Positions 1-10,449 of a DNA stretch of 64,000 bases are shown here, piece by piece (position 1 is the stretch's first letter; every line of letters starts with the position of its first letter). Location: contig CM034394.1 of the NCBI GenBank assembly GCA_019925095.2, positions 25,160,272-25,224,271 of the forward strand, given 5' to 3'. This stretch comes from Dendrolimus kikuchii (Eukaryota > Arthropoda > Insecta > Lepidoptera > Lasiocampidae). Under the pieces are notes generated by a model. The model ran no database searches. It had not been told where the DNA came from and saw nothing but the letters and a program-made list of their open reading frames with translations. The position numbers and the translations under genes were made by a program.

Positions 1-2
1 CC

Positions 3-344
3 GAACATTCCCATGAATCCTCTCCTCCATCAACCCTACGACGTTTTCGCTTAGTGCAAGCGTTGGCTCAGCGATTTTGGACCTTGTGGTCGAAATCCTA
101 CCTGCACACTCTCCAATCCCGATCTAAATGGACTACGGAAACCAGTCGACCCAAGATTGGTGAGCTGGTACTCATAAAGGAGGATAATCTTCCCAGACTC
201 CAGTGGAAGATGGGAAGAATAAAGAAGATTCTGCCCGGAAGGGATGACGTCGTCCGAGTCGTAGAACTCAGCACCAAGGATGGCAGCTTAACGAGACCAG
301 TCACAAAGATTGCTCGTCTTCCCCTCGACGACAACAGCACTTAG
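3..344 (+). pseudogene. BEL/Pao pol C-terminal fragment, cut by window edge
   Basis: The frame is open from the first full codon to the TAG at 342-344 and matches the last 114 codons of the intact BEL pol at 50248-50589. I noticed two amino-acid differences (Leu to Val at codon 54-56 and Lys to Arg near 240). It covers the C-terminal region that follows the integrase core in BEL polyproteins (DUF5641-like, with FWTLWSKSYL and IGELVLIKEDN motifs). The rest of the element lies left of the window. Its high similarity to the intact copy suggests recent transposition of the same family. Confidence 0.9.
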
Positions 345-370
345 TCAGCACTATAAAAGCCGTCACAGGA

Positions 371-705
371 TGTTCAACCGCGTAACGAACGATGATTCCC
401 CGAAAAAGTAATTTACCCCGCACTTCCGCGTATCAGTCTGAATCGATCCGTCGTAAAAACATTCACGCATCGCGCGCGCATTTGAGATATCCACCCAATT
501 GCAATACTAACCGGGTTCCAAGAGCTTGGTGATAAGTGGCAAGTGAATCTAGTTGTGAAGCGGGAGATATATAACAAGAGAACACGCACTGCTGCTCCTG
601 TATCGCAGACGCTCCGGTTACTCAGCTCATATTATTACGGGTGAGTCCATTTATCTCCATTCCCTCTTACCCTTGCACCCTTGAAATCTGGCAATCGGCC
701 AGATC
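371..705 (+). mobile_element. BEL/Pao 3' LTR of the truncated copy
   Basis: It starts TGTTCA and ends GATCA, like the LTRs at 43969-44315 and 50636-50964. It differs by a 4-bp loss near its start, a 7-bp loss near 430 and scattered substitutions, and it keeps the 18-bp GC-rich segment missing from the 3' LTR of the intact copy. The spacer between the pol stop and this LTR is about 20 bp shorter than in the intact copy. The right flank is repeat G, so this copy inserted into an older repeat. The matching TSD lies outside the window. Confidence 0.9.
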
Positions 706-773
706 ACTCCTCCGTCCGCGCAATTTTCGTAAAAATGGATACAAAGTTTTTGCTTCACATATTAATATACAGA
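706..773 (-). repeat. Repeat G fragment (target of the BEL insertion)
   Basis: The 68 bp match the TC-end of repeat G at 40265-40332 (ctcctccgtccgcgc through the cacatattaatata segment). The LTR boundary sits exactly where G sequence begins. Confidence 0.7.
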
Positions 774-1011
774 TAAATAAAATTAAAGTGTCCGTTTGTA
801 ATGTCAAAATAAAAGCTTTTTACTAAATGCATATGAAAGTATATACGGTACTTATATCAAAAAACCAATTTTGAAAATATTTATCTATCTGTCTATCTGG
901 ATGTTTCGGCTAATCTCTGAAACGGCTTTCACTCGTAGATAGGCTACATTTTTACCACCTTTTGGAATTCCGCGAAAAAAAATCCACGCTGCCAAAGTCG
1001 CCGGCACATCA
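774..1011 (+). mobile_element. Helitron-like fragment U1
   Basis: It shares order and sequence with 7926-8423: atatacggtacttatat, then ggctaatctctga, then the ctttcact...agatagg segment, then a 3' region resembling cgaagtcgc...cagctag. The terminal CTAG is degraded here. No coding potential. Confidence 0.5.
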
Positions 1012-1119
1012 AGTATTAACTATAATTGAGCCGCCCTACATAGCTGCACTAGGCTCTGGGTCTGTATCGCGGCACCCAACACAATTTTATTATAGGAACT
1101 TAAATATAACGGAATTATT

Positions 1120-1320
1120 CATTAATTAACCTAAATCTATGGTTATTCTTAAGGTACACCACAACATAAAAATTACTAAATTAATGTCACACACAGTAAC
1201 AAAAATAAACAATAAGCGTGTATGGAGTCTAAAATTTTTCATAGAAATTAAGTAGTAAAAAAGGGTACGGAACTCGAGTCCGCAGAGATATTAATAATAA
1301 TAATTTAAAACAAAACTAAA
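1120..1320 (+). mobile_element. Retroposon family D, copy 1 (3' end)
   Basis: It matches the D copies at 3657-3888 and 31280-31450, ending in a (TAA)n-rich tail near 1290-1310 (attaataataataattt). It lies tail-to-tail with D copy 2; a TG-rich microsatellite (about 1328-1365) separates the two. No protein is recognisable; the tail style resembles 3' ends of some non-LTR retrotransposons. Confidence 0.65.
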
Positions 1321-1387
1321 TCTATGAGTGCGTGGGTGTGTGTGTGTCTGTGTGTGTCTCTGTGTTTTTATTTTTTTATATTTTTTT

Positions 1388-1905
1388 ATTATTAACAACT
1401 CTACGGACTCGATTGGTGCTTGTGTGTGACATTAATTTATTGATTTTTGTGTTGAGGTGTATGTATCTTACGAATTACTTATTATATTAATTTATTCTAG
1501 TTTTAATACTAAACTTATACTAATGTAGAGTGTATCTGTTACATGCTGGTGTTGTGTGCTGCATGTGCAGTGTTGGCCTTATATCTATACTTATATATAG
1601 TCCTATCTAGTGCCATGTGTGTTGTTTTTTTCTTTTCTGTGCCTGGGTTATTAATTTTTAGGCTCTTTGTGTGTCTTGGTTTGTTTGTGGAGTGTGCGTG
1701 TAATGCAATGCGATGGTAGTGCGCGTTGGTTTAAGTATGTGTATAAGTTTTATTGTTAGTTATGTGTTAGTGACTGTGTGGTGTTATCATTTATTGTTTA
1801 ATTGTTATTTGTGATCTTTCTGTATTTTTATTTTGTTTGTAAGAGCCTAATACTGGGAATTGTATTTTACAAAAAAATAATAATGGCGCATTTACGCTGC
1901 TTTAA
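1388..1905 (-). mobile_element. Retroposon family D, copy 2 (long)
   Basis: It is inverted relative to copy 1 and is one of the longest D copies in the window. It shares 9739-10175 almost throughout (ctacggactcg, cttatactaatgtagagtg, cctatctagtgccatgtgtg, gcaatgcgatggtagtgcg). No open reading frame, so it is probably 3' untranslated sequence of a LINE. Confidence 0.65.
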
Positions 1906-2435
1906 TGTGTTTGGTGATAAATACGTGTTATTTTTGGATAATGTCGAGCAGTAAATCTTGCGCTATCGGCCTAACGTGGGGTTAAACGTCAGAATTCACC
2001 GATTAACCAGAGCAGATGACAAAAAACACGACGTCCACGTTACTAATGCCGTTCATTCGTCATATGCCGAGTGATTGAGAGGGGCCATTTGGAGGGACAA
2101 GTTGTATTTAGAGATCTATAGAGGGCAGCACCGGTGGCGATAGTAGCGCCGTGCTGCGGGCGAGTCGCGAGATCGTGTTATGCAGTATTTACATAAATTA
2201 TTCGATTATAATATTGTAAAAGTGTAGTCTTTTATTTTTTTTTGTGTTTGTTCGGGATTCATTCAAAAACTACTGGGCTAATTTAGATGCGGTTTTCGAC
2301 TGATGTCATGTCACTGATGACGTCATGGCTCCAGCTGCCGATTGGACAGTTTAAATCGATCGTGTCTATGTGTCAATATGTTGCTCTTAGACAAGCAAAA
2401 TCTCTAATAACATTTAAGAACATGGAATAAGAGCA
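1906..2435. other. Unassigned spacer
   Basis: No gene recognised. A stretch near 2265-2330 (actactgggctaatttagatg) resembles the target-like prose of repeat P. A GC-richer block at 2110-2175 has no match that I can see in the window. Confidence 0.5.
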
Positions 2436-2450
2436 GGAAATACTATCGGC

Positions 2451-2699
2451 GAGTGTCCAGCCTGGGATGGGGAGCGCCGTGTCCTCGGCGCAAACATCGG
2501 ACCAGACCTGTCGCTCCCGGCCGTGGTCCAGGCCATGGTCGGGGGCCAACCTGAATGGGACGCCGTCGCCTCCTTTTGCGAGGCCGTCATGTCCGCAAAG
2601 GAGGCGGCGGAGCGGGAGAGAGAGCGAGCAGCCGCGCTCCTCTCCCGCCGCAATAACCGGTCTCGGCGCCGGAGGAATACGGACCTCCGGCCGCCATGA
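2451..2699 (+). pseudogene. R1-clade LINE ORF2 C-terminus (remnant)
   Basis: In the frame with codons at 2463 the translation contains LSLPAVVQAMVG, FCEAVMSAKEAAERERE and a basic tail ending RRNTDLRPP before TGA at 2697-2699. This tail is typical of the end of ORF2 in R1/TRAS-type LINEs of insects (family knowledge). Endonuclease and reverse-transcriptase domains are absent because of 5' truncation, so it is not functional. Confidence 0.75.
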
Positions 2700-3027
2700 A
2701 CGCGCGGCGCGGGTGACGGTCAGGGGAGGCTATAAGGCCGTCACCCGCATCTAAAGCCGCCGAGTAGGGGGCGCGTCAGTGCCCGCGCGCGCCCCTCAAT
2801 TATGAGTACGGAGAGGCCTGCCCCAGTGCTGGGGTGGGCCCACGCCAGCCGGGGTCGCGGAAGAAAAGCTCACGCATATCCCGTGACCCCGGCTCATGGC
2901 GTCAGGTGGCACCAAGGGGTTTTAGTGGGTATTCCGGCTCCTCTAGCCGGCGAGTCCCACACTCCCCCGCCGAAGTCCCCCCGGCGGGGGGTCCGCAAAC
3001 GGATTTCCCCTTGTAAAAAAAAAAAAA
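2451..3027 (+). mobile_element. 5'-truncated R1-clade LINE insertion
   Basis: It is bounded by perfect 15-bp TSDs (ggaaatactatcggc) at 2436-2450 and 3028-3042 and ends in A13 (3015-3027). It holds the last codons of ORF2, then a GC-rich 3' UTR of about 315 bp. This is the signature of target-primed reverse transcription. The element is far more GC-rich than its surroundings. Confidence 0.9.
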
Positions 3028-3154
3028 GGAAATACTATCGGCAATATGATGATATGTAATTTTATCTAATTAGTATTATATTGCATATGGCTATATGTTT
3101 ATTATTTTTAAATAGTTGTCTATATGACTGTATATATAGTATACCGTACAATAA

Positions 3155-3490
3155 TTATGTATACCACCTTCGCCACTCCTAATCAGCAATATTCTTGCCA
3201 CAGGTTGCCTGGAAGAGATCGCTTTTTAGCGATAACACCGCCCTTTGTACACAATTAGAATAATACTAGTTCGTAAGTTTTTTTTTATGCAGGAGATCAG
3301 CAGACAGGCAGACGGCCCACTTGATGGAAAGCGGTTACCATCGCCTATGGACATTTGCAACACCAAAGTTGCTACAAATGCGCTGCTGCTCTCTTAAGGG
3401 AGACTGGAACCTGTAATTTTATTGTAATTTGTATTTTTGTAATTTGTAAGTTTCTGTAATGGTCTACATTAAAGTGTTATCTATCTATAT
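3155..3490 (+). mobile_element. LINE 3' UTR family J, copy 1, split by family A
   Basis: The motif gttgcctggaagagatcgc at about 3205 and a tail with attaaagtgttatctatctat near 3468-3487 match 9615-9738 and 41630-42065. Family A copy 1 interrupts it at 3278-3413. The sequence resembles a LINE 3' UTR ending near a polyadenylation-like aataaagtg motif in the sister copies. Confidence 0.6.
3278..3413 (-). mobile_element. Retroposon family A, copy 1 (truncated)
   Basis: The poly(T) and tgcaggagatcagcagacag start is the reverse complement of the A-rich 3' end of family A. The copy stops at ggaacctg, so about the 5' half is missing. It sits inside the J 3' UTR. Confidence 0.85.
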
Positions 3491-3656
3491 GAACGAAGTG
3501 CAGATTGAATCAAGCCTGCAGCGTCATGCCGATTGTGCGATAGGCATCATGGTATATGGCCACCATAACCGATCAATTAACTGCTTGCCGCTAAGCGTGT
3601 CACTTGCGGTGAGGCCGACGCCTAATTTAAATATAGTTTCAGGCATTCTTTTTTAA

Positions 3657-3888
3657 AAATTATTATTAACATCTCTACGGACTCGAGTTCCGTACCCTTG
3701 TTTACCACTTAATTTCTGTGAAAAATTGGTGAGTCCATACACGCTTATTGTTTATTTTTGTTACTGTGTGTGACATTAATTTAGTGATTTTTATGTTGTG
3801 GTGTACCTTAAGAATAACTTATTATATTAATTTATTCTAATTTTAATACTAAACTTATACTAATGTAGAGTGTATCTGTTACATGCTG
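3657..3888 (-). mobile_element. Retroposon family D, copy 3, with 19-bp TSD
   Basis: It is flanked by perfect repeats ttcaggcattcttttttaa at 3638-3656 and 3889-3907. Read on the minus strand it is 5'-truncated and ends in a TAA/A-rich tail. The long TSD shows that D moves by target-primed reverse transcription. Confidence 0.85.
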
Positions 3889-3989
3889 TTCAGGCATTCT
3901 TTTTTAATGTGTACTTAGTTTATCTTTATATACATTGAAAATAAATTACAAATACTAAAAACTAGAAGTAAATAAAATAAAACTAAATA

Positions 3990-4190
3990 TAATCCCAAAC
4001 CACTGTCACTGACTGGGAACGTTCCCAAAAGTTTGGCCGCGTTGCCACGTTGTTATGGCAACGCTTAATCTTTAAGCCAAATAGACGCCAGCCTTTTCGT
4101 CGCGTGAGACGTCTATGAAACTTTTGGCGACGTCACGGTAGCGCTTTAGAGCGATACGACCCTACAGCTCCCACCCAGTATTTTTTTTAT
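3990..4190. repeat. Dispersed repeat M, copy 1
   Basis: The block cactgtcactgactgggaac, cgttcccaaaa, gccgcgttgcc and cagccttttcgtcgcgtgag recurs in diverged form at 34063-34520 and inverted at 43769-43880. It is unclassified and non-coding. Confidence 0.5.
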
Positions 4191-5033
4191 TGTATACATT
4201 TCGTACTAAAATTTTAATTTAATAATAAAACTCAATTTTAATCCTCGAACAGTGACTGACGTTACACAAAATTACTTTTTCTCGATAAAAGAAAAAATCC
4301 AATACAGCAATAAAAGAAAACAATTACAACTGTAATTTCATTTGACTGGAATATATTTGATATTTATTTTTTTAATAACGCGGTACAAAATTTTAATTAC
4401 GACCGCCTATTGTGGGTCCTAAAATGGGCCTTTGTTTAGGAGATTTACCTAGCTAGATAAACATACTTCTCTTAACATAGGCGATATACGAACGCTTAAT
4501 AATACAAGCGAATTTGCATCTTATTATTCAAACAATGAGGCACATTTTATATACTCGTTTAGCTTAAAAATATACGTTGTAGACAAAAGAATTTGTACTT
4601 TATTGTTTTGGGAGTAGAATATATTTTGAGTGGCCTATAGGAGGTTATGAAAAAAATGTAATGTATGGAAATGTTTTTAAAAGCTTAGTCGCTTACACTT
4701 TTTGACTAGAATTGTAACCTTATTAAAAGCGTTAATTATGTAACTTGAAATGGGTAAAATGTTGAAAGGATTAAAAATTTAACATTCTATTCGTTGTATG
4801 TTAATAGAAAATGTTTAAATCATCAGATTTCCGTATTGTGTGTGTGCAGCTCACACACAGTACAAGTGGAACTTAAGAAGCGCATAGCAATTCTTAAGTA
4901 GGAGAGTACTTTTTATAATCTGAAAGATGGCAGTATCAGTCTATTGTTATGCTTGGTGTTGAAATTGTGAATATACTTATATTGTTTGTAGGCACTCATA
5001 TTATTACATTTTTAGAGTTGATTAGCTTAATAA
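4191..5033. other. AT-rich spacer with a K motif
   Basis: Mostly A/T-rich sequence without coding signal. At 4840-4882 the motif gtgtgtgcagctcacacaca followed by gtacaagtggaac is the terminal motif K also seen at 13421, 16135, 39355 and 63845, which belongs to the ends of repeat L. Confidence 0.4.
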
Positions 5034-5531
5034 TGTTACATGCCGTCAAAGGAATGCGCACACCTGCCTGTCGTAAAACGCAGTTTATTACCTTTCCTGC
5101 ATTCGGAATTATTTTGTTTACTTCGTGTTTAGAATTTGTAATTAAGAAAACATCCTATTGTGATCGTACTTGTTTTATGGCCGTCATTAGTGTCGAACTA
5201 ATCCGTGTTGTTATTGATTGCATTGCGTCGAAGCTTGCCAGGTGTGCGGATTAACTCAGTGAACGCGGTCCTTTGTCGGTATTATACAGTTTACTGTAAA
5301 ACAATGCCCGAACGGAGGGGTGGGGCAGTCAAGCGAGGATTACGATACGAGTAAGACGTACATTCGACAAGCGATCTAGTGACGGACTTTGCGCGTGTTA
5401 GTGAATCGTGCAGTTTGTACTAGTAGTGTCTAGTTATATTTGTACCTATGTTATACGTGTTTGTATAGTTCTAATAAATTCTATAGTAATTCCAACGGCA
5501 TTTTAATTCGAGTCCTGTGTAGCACGTAACA
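5034..5531 (+). mobile_element. Solo LTR, family R copy 1 (TSD ATAA)
   Basis: The 498 bp start TGTTACA and end GTAACA, flanked by ATAA at 5030-5033 and 5532-5535. Related copies are at 20366-20712 and 35482-35935. It contains an aataaa-type signal near 5474 (ttctaataaattc). Termini and a 4-bp TSD suggest a Ty3/gypsy-like LTR left by recombination between two LTRs; no internal proteins are present. The 101-codon open frame crossing its left edge is not a gene. Confidence 0.75.
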
Positions 5532-5792
5532 ATAATTCATATACTTTTAATATGCTCGTTCACATCAGTATCCAGAAGCTGATAACTTCGTGAAGAATGA
5601 AAAAGAAAACTAAGTAAATACTTAGATCATGCTCACGAGCTTACCGCTATATGGCGTCTGGAGTCAACGAGCTTTTTTTTATTCATGTACTCCTCATATA
5701 CCAAGACAGACATTTTTCTTTTTCGTGTCTTGATTTAATCTATTTTTTTAAATCTAGAGAAATTAAATGGTAGGTAATATTTTTCTGGCCTT
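5532..5792. other. Unassigned spacer
   Basis: No gene or repeat match recognised. Confidence 0.4.
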
Positions 5793-6125
5793 TCTTCACA
5801 GATAATTTTTATCTAACTTTTTTAATATAATTCCTTTAGCCTAAATCCGTCAATATATTATAGTTCAAAAATTCAATCTAAATTACACTTTAATTCACTA
5901 GCTTAAAGTTCAAAATTCAGTGCGCTGTTGCACAACTTCCTTTATTCTACGAACGAGTATATCTTTTAAGTTATATTTAAATTGAAAATTAATAGTAACT
6001 GGTAAAGAGAAATGTGTTTTATTTCGATTTAAATAAGGTTGAATTTTATGTGTTTATCTCTTTACTGTCATTTTTTCGGTTTCATCGAGTTTCAAATCAA
6101 GTTTCACTTCAAAAGTGAAATGTAC
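5793..6125 (+). repeat. Dispersed repeat L, copy 1
   Basis: It shares gtaaagagaaatgtgtttta, atgtgtttatctcttt and catcgagtttcaaatca with 15549-15812, 40405-40692 and 63541-63890. The end contains tttcacttcaaaagtgaaa, a short palindrome. Ends carrying agaagtgaaacttc and its complement suggest a non-autonomous DNA element, but TSDs are not clear. Confidence 0.5.
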
Positions 6126-6411
6126 TCAGACGCTATGATGTATGTATCTTATTACTAGGTTACACTATATTTGTAATGCATTATACTTAAGTACTACTAT
6201 TAATGCTAAATACATAATTTTATTGGGTTGCTATTAATATGTTGCTCCCATAGTTATTATCACCATCTCCGCTTGTTGGCGTTATGGTTATTCATCCTTA
6301 TCCAAAAAAAAGTCGTGCCCGCTGTATAGAAAAAAACCTTATCGGATTGAAAAAAAATTACTTTAACGCAAGCGAAGCCGTAGGCAAAAGTTGTATCTTA
6401 ACATATATGCC
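6126..6411. other. Unassigned spacer before the H array
   Basis: No gene recognised. The sequence just left of the array (6300-6410) partly resembles flanking sequence but not the H unit. Confidence 0.35.
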
Positions 6412-7075
6412 GCGCACAGGTTTGCCGATGACTGCTTACTTTTATTGTATATACTTATGTAAAGTATATACCATCGACGCGTGACATCATGAGTCTATCG
6501 GCAAACCTGCGCATGGGTACTACAAGCCGCGCGCAGAAAGTTTGCCGATGACTACTTACTATTATTGTATTGTATTACTTACTATTATTGTATATACTTA
6601 TGTAAAGAATATACAATAATAAATTTATTGTAACAACTATTTATGTAACCTTTTTTTGTCAACCCTACTGACCATCGAAGCGTGACATCATGAGTCTATC
6701 GGCAAACCTGCGCATGGGCACTATAAGCCGCGCGCAGAAAGTTTGCCGATGACTACTTACTATTATTGTATTGTATTACTTACTATTATTGTATATACTT
6801 ATGTAAAGAATATACAATAATAAATTTATTGCAACAACTATTTATGTAATCTTTTTTTTGTCAACCCTACTGACCATCGACGCGTGACATCATGAGTCTA
6901 TCTGCAAACCTGCGCACGGGTATTACAAGCCGCGCGCAGAAAGTTTTCCGATGACTACTTACTATTTTTGTATTGTATTACTTACTATTATTGTATATAC
7001 ATATGTAAAGAATATACAATAATAAATTTATTGCAACAACTATTTATGTAACTTTTTTTATCAACCCTTCTGCGC
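6412..7075 (+). repeat. Tandem array of inverted-repeat element H (4 units)
   Basis: There are four head-to-tail units: 6412-6512 (short), 6529-6713, 6730-6914 and 6932-7075 (right end degraded). Each starts gcgcagaaagtttgccgat (or a variant) and complete ones end atcggcaaacctgcgc, so each carries its own imperfect terminal inverted repeats. Full units are about 185 bp, joined by about 16-bp linkers, giving a period near 200 bp. A rearranged dispersed copy lies at 19812-20769. It looks like a MITE that was amplified in tandem. Confidence 0.8.
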
Positions 7076-7594
7076 ACGTGTAGTACTGCACTTCACTATC
7101 AGTTAGGCTTAACAATACACGTTTATTTATTCAAAATATTCAATATACGAGTTGGAGAAAGTATATAGTCTGTGACATTCGTAAAACACCGCTATGAAAT
7201 AAACGGCATGTTTTAACCCGCAGCATCAGGGCCGCCTACCGTACGTAATCCACGGATGGCCATAACTCCTCACATGGGGTCCCAAAAGGGTCCGAGGGAG
7301 TTATTTATAAACCAATTAAAACACCGGCTCCACCAGATAGGGATGGTTGAAATAAAGCCCTTTTGTACAACTTTCGACTATGGATGATCATTGGTCAGTA
7401 AGTTAATTAAGTGAAACTATTAGTGCTGTAGGCTTGTTACTTCAACGAGGAATTATGGGGATTTTTCACTTTCCTAATTACTCAAGTTTGATTCCTGGCA
7501 TGCCTCGACCGCTGGTGAGTGGAATAAAAAATAAGACGAGTAATTGTACTATATAGATGTTTTTGATTGCCTAATTGCTTTCACATTAAACTTA
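7076..7594. other. Unassigned spacer
   Basis: No gene recognised. A slightly GC-richer block at 7215-7350 has no match in the window. Confidence 0.4.
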
Positions 7595-7925
7595 AGATTA
7601 TATATATATAAAAGAATGTCCTGTTAGTTACACTATTTATAACTCAAGAACGACTATACCGATTTGGCTGAAAATTGGTAGGGAGGTAGCTTAGAACCAG
7701 GAGACGGACATACGATACTTTTTATCCCGTTGGAACCGGTAGGTGGCGCTGAGATCGGGTTCTAGTATTCTCCTAATCACCTTGAGGCGATCTTGGTGAT
7801 TTTGTTTATTGTGTGTTTGAGCGGGTCCCCGGATGGTTTAAATTCACAATCGGAACCGGTAGGTGGCGCTGGGATCGGATTCTAGTTTTTTTTTCAGACC
7901 AGGACAACGTCTGTTGTCCTGCTCT
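7595..7925 (+). mobile_element. Helitron remnant F1
   Basis: It shares tatatatataaaagaa, ggaaccggtaggtggcgctg (twice), gggatcggattctag and caggacaacgtctg with the complete F2 and F4 copies. The 3' CTAG end is lost and replaced by an inverted echo (tgttgtcctgctctgaaa). Confidence 0.7.
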
Positions 7926-8423
7926 GAAAGGTCTGTTGAAGGGTCTGTTTTTATTGTCAAATAACAGCTTTTTACCAAAGGCATATAAAAGTATATACGG
8001 TACTTATATATAAAAAAAAGTTTTTTTATCTGTCAGTCTGGATACATACATACATACATAACTTCACGCCAGTTCCCTTGCGGGGTAGGCACGAACAACA
8101 GAGCGCCATTCAGGCTTATTCTTACACACCTCACTTGCTTCTTTGACATTCATAACTCTTGTCATGCTCGTGTGTTCTTAAGGCTCCTGATATCGCCTTC
8201 TGCTAGTACACGATCAATTTGATCATGGAAGGTGTGTCGTGGCCTTCCACAACTTCTGCATCCATCTACTTTTGCATTGTATATCTGTTTAGTCAGTCTG
8301 GATGTACTGGCTAATCTCTGAATCGGCCAAACCCAATTTTGACGGGGCTTTCACTGGCAGATAGACTTTTTTTAGGGTTCTGCGAAAAAAATACCACGCA
8401 GACGAAGTCGCAGTCACAGCTAG
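7926..8423 (+). mobile_element. Helitron-like fragment U2, interrupted by an RTE copy
   Basis: It matches U1 on both sides of the RTE insertion and ends cagtcacagCTAG|T at 8420-8424, the Helitron 3' terminus. The left end is not defined. RTE copy B1 lies at 8044-8291. Confidence 0.6.
8044..8291 (-). mobile_element. RTE-clade LINE 3' end, copy B1
   Basis: TSDs gtcagtctggat at 8032-8043 and 8292-8303. The minus strand encodes the RTE C-terminal segment (GRPRHTFHDQIDRVL-type) and ends in a (TATG)n tail. Confidence 0.9.
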
Positions 8424-9230
8424 TCCTGAATATATTCGTGAGATGCATCTCCAAATCTGATTACTATATAGACAGATTTTAGCACACGTGGAGTACGCAA
8501 AGTTGTGATACCGCTATGAAGCAATAAACTATAGAACTATTTACTCGTAATACCGAAGTAAGAAAGAGAGTTGGTCTGAAAGAGAGTGTCGGGGTGAAGG
8601 TAAGGAAAGGAATGCTCCAGTGGTTCGGGCATGTGGAAAGAATGCATGATGAAAGAATGACTAAACAGATATACAATGCAAAAGTGGATGGATGCAGAAG
8701 TCGTGGAAGGCCACGACACACCTTCCATGATCAAATTGATCGTGTACTAGCAGAAGGTGATGTCAGGAGCCTTAAGAACAGACGAGCTTGCATGACAAGA
8801 GTTATGAATGTGAAAGAAGCAAGTGTGTGTAAGAATAAGCTTAAATGGCACTCTGTTGTTCGTGCCTACCCCGCAAGGGAACTGGCGTGAAGTTATGTAT
8901 GTATGTATGTATTTACTCTTAACAGTCCTCAGTACCTTAAGGAACGTCTTAAATTCCTTCGGCTATCCACTGCCCACAATTTGCGCTCTGATACCTATAG
9001 AAAACTTATGACACCTGCACACATTTCATCCTATTATGAGAATTCTTTTACAGTGCACGCTGTCAAACTTTGGAATATGCTGCCTCTTATTGTCAGAGAG
9101 GCCAAATCCTTGCGAACATTTAGAAATTTACTCAGAAAACCCTATTTATCCACAAATAGCAACTATGTCAGATTAACACATTATAATCATGCTAATACAT
9201 TTACTATAATAACTTATGTATTTTGAAATA
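8424..9230 (+). pseudogene. LINE reverse transcriptase C-terminal remnant, split by RTE B2
   Basis: The left part (8424-8546) contains an AHVEYA-like segment. The right part (8919-9226) reads LTLNSPQYLKERL, HNLRSDTYRKL, SFTVHAVKLWNMLPL and SLRTFRNLLRK, the thumb/C-terminal pattern of CR1/Jockey-type LINE reverse transcriptases (family knowledge). RTE copy B2 is inserted between the two parts. The RT core is missing. Confidence 0.7.
8547..8909 (+). mobile_element. RTE-clade LINE 3' end, copy B2
   Basis: TSDs tatttactc at 8538-8546 and 8910-8918. The frame is open over most of the copy ([17 protein letters not shown] onward), with a 3-bp loss in the EVCKNK region. It ends in an (ATGT)n tail. 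Confidence 0.88.
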
Positions 9231-9330
9231 TGTTATTGTATATGTGTATATATATAGGACTATGTATATATGTATGTATTTGTATATTTGTTTATCAAAT
9301 TAGTTTGAGTATTTTTGTATCTGTTGTTTG

Positions 9331-9568
9331 CCAGGTGGTAGGGCATTTGCCCGACTGGATGGCTACCACCCCTGGTCTAAAGTATGTCGCCATAACAACC
9401 TTAAGTTGTGTTCCGGCATTAGTGACCAGGTTCCAGTCTCCCTTAAGAGAGCAGTAGCGCATTTGTAGCAACTTCGGTGTTGCAAATGTCCATAGGCGAT
9501 GGTAACCGCTTTCCATCAAGTGGGCCGTCTGCCTGTCTGCTGATCTCCTGCAATAAAAAAAAAAAAAA
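9331..9568 (+). mobile_element. Retroposon family A, copy 2 (starts at ccaggtggtaggg)
   Basis: It begins at the same internal point as copies 6 and 17, has an intact 3' half and ends in A14. The right flank is the J 3' UTR. Confidence 0.88.
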
Positions 9569-9738
9569 TATTCCTGCACCACCTACATCGCCTGATTCAA
9601 ATTTGTTTTTGATTTAGGTTGCCTGGAAGAGACCGCTTTGAACGATAAGGCCGCCTATTGTATTGCCTAGAAAATATTGTAAATATGGTCTATTTTTGTA
9701 ATTGTATATTTTGGTGAGCAATAAAGTGTTTTTTTTTT
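9569..9738 (+). mobile_element. LINE 3' UTR family J, copy 2
   Basis: It carries ggttgcctggaagagaccgc, aaggccgcctattgta and the end gagcaataaagtg followed by poly(T)/A-rich junction. It could be the 3' UTR of the LINE remnant immediately to its left, separated from it only by the family A insertion. Confidence 0.6.
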
Positions 9739-10175
9739 AATATTATGAACAACTCTACGGACTCGAGTTCCGTACCCTTTTTTACAATTTAATTTCTAGA
9801 TTTAATTTTTTGAATTTAACACGCTTATTAGTTATTTTGGTTCTTGTGTGTGACATTAATTTATTGATTTTTGTGTTGAGGTGTATGTATCTTACGAATT
9901 ACTTATTATATTAATTTATTCTAGTTTTAATACTAAACTTATACTAATGTAGAGTGTATCTGTTACATGCTGGTGTTGTGAGGAAGTGCATGTGAAGTGT
10001 GGGCCTTATATCTATACTTATATATATAGTCCTATCTAGTGCCATGTGTGTTGTTTTTTTCTTTTCTGTGCCTGGGTTATTAATATCTAGGCTCTTGTGT
10101 GTCTTGGTTTGTTTGTGAAGTGTGCGTGTAATGCAATGCGGTGGTAGTGCGCGTTGGTTTCAGTATGTGTATGTT
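9739..10175 (-). mobile_element. Retroposon family D, copy 4
   Basis: It matches D copy 2 over more than 400 bp and joins a (CT)n tract (10175-10198) on its right. Confidence 0.7.
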
Positions 10176-10198
10176 ATCTCTCTCTCTCTCTCTCTCTT
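10174..10198 (+). repeat. (CT)n microsatellite
   Basis: About 12 CT units. Confidence 0.9.
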
Positions 10199-10449
10199 TT
10201 ACTCTATAAAACAATGAAAAAATCTTGAACACTGTACAGTACAAGCCTTACGGACGTAGCTTGCGGCGGGACGAGAGTTTCGTAGCCTACGAACTACGAA
10301 CATGACGCTTTTCACGGCTACGCCACTACGCCGTGGGCGATTACGCCGATCGCCATTGTTAACAAGTTTCATAACTTGGTTTAGGTAGTTTAGCCGATGT
10401 GAAAGTTGAAAGTTCTTGATTTTATTATTTTTGTATACATATTTTCGTT

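Noticed and set aside
2802..3059. 85-codon GC-rich open frame
   Set aside because: It lies in the 3' UTR of the R1-clade LINE and runs through its poly(A) and TSD.
4949..5254. 101-codon open frame with hydrophobic stretches
   Set aside because: Most of it lies inside the solo LTR at 5034-5531, and the related LTR copies do not keep the frame.
6412..7075. CRISPR array
   Set aside because: The repeats are about 185-bp inverted-end elements in eukaryotic DNA, not short repeats with unique spacers.
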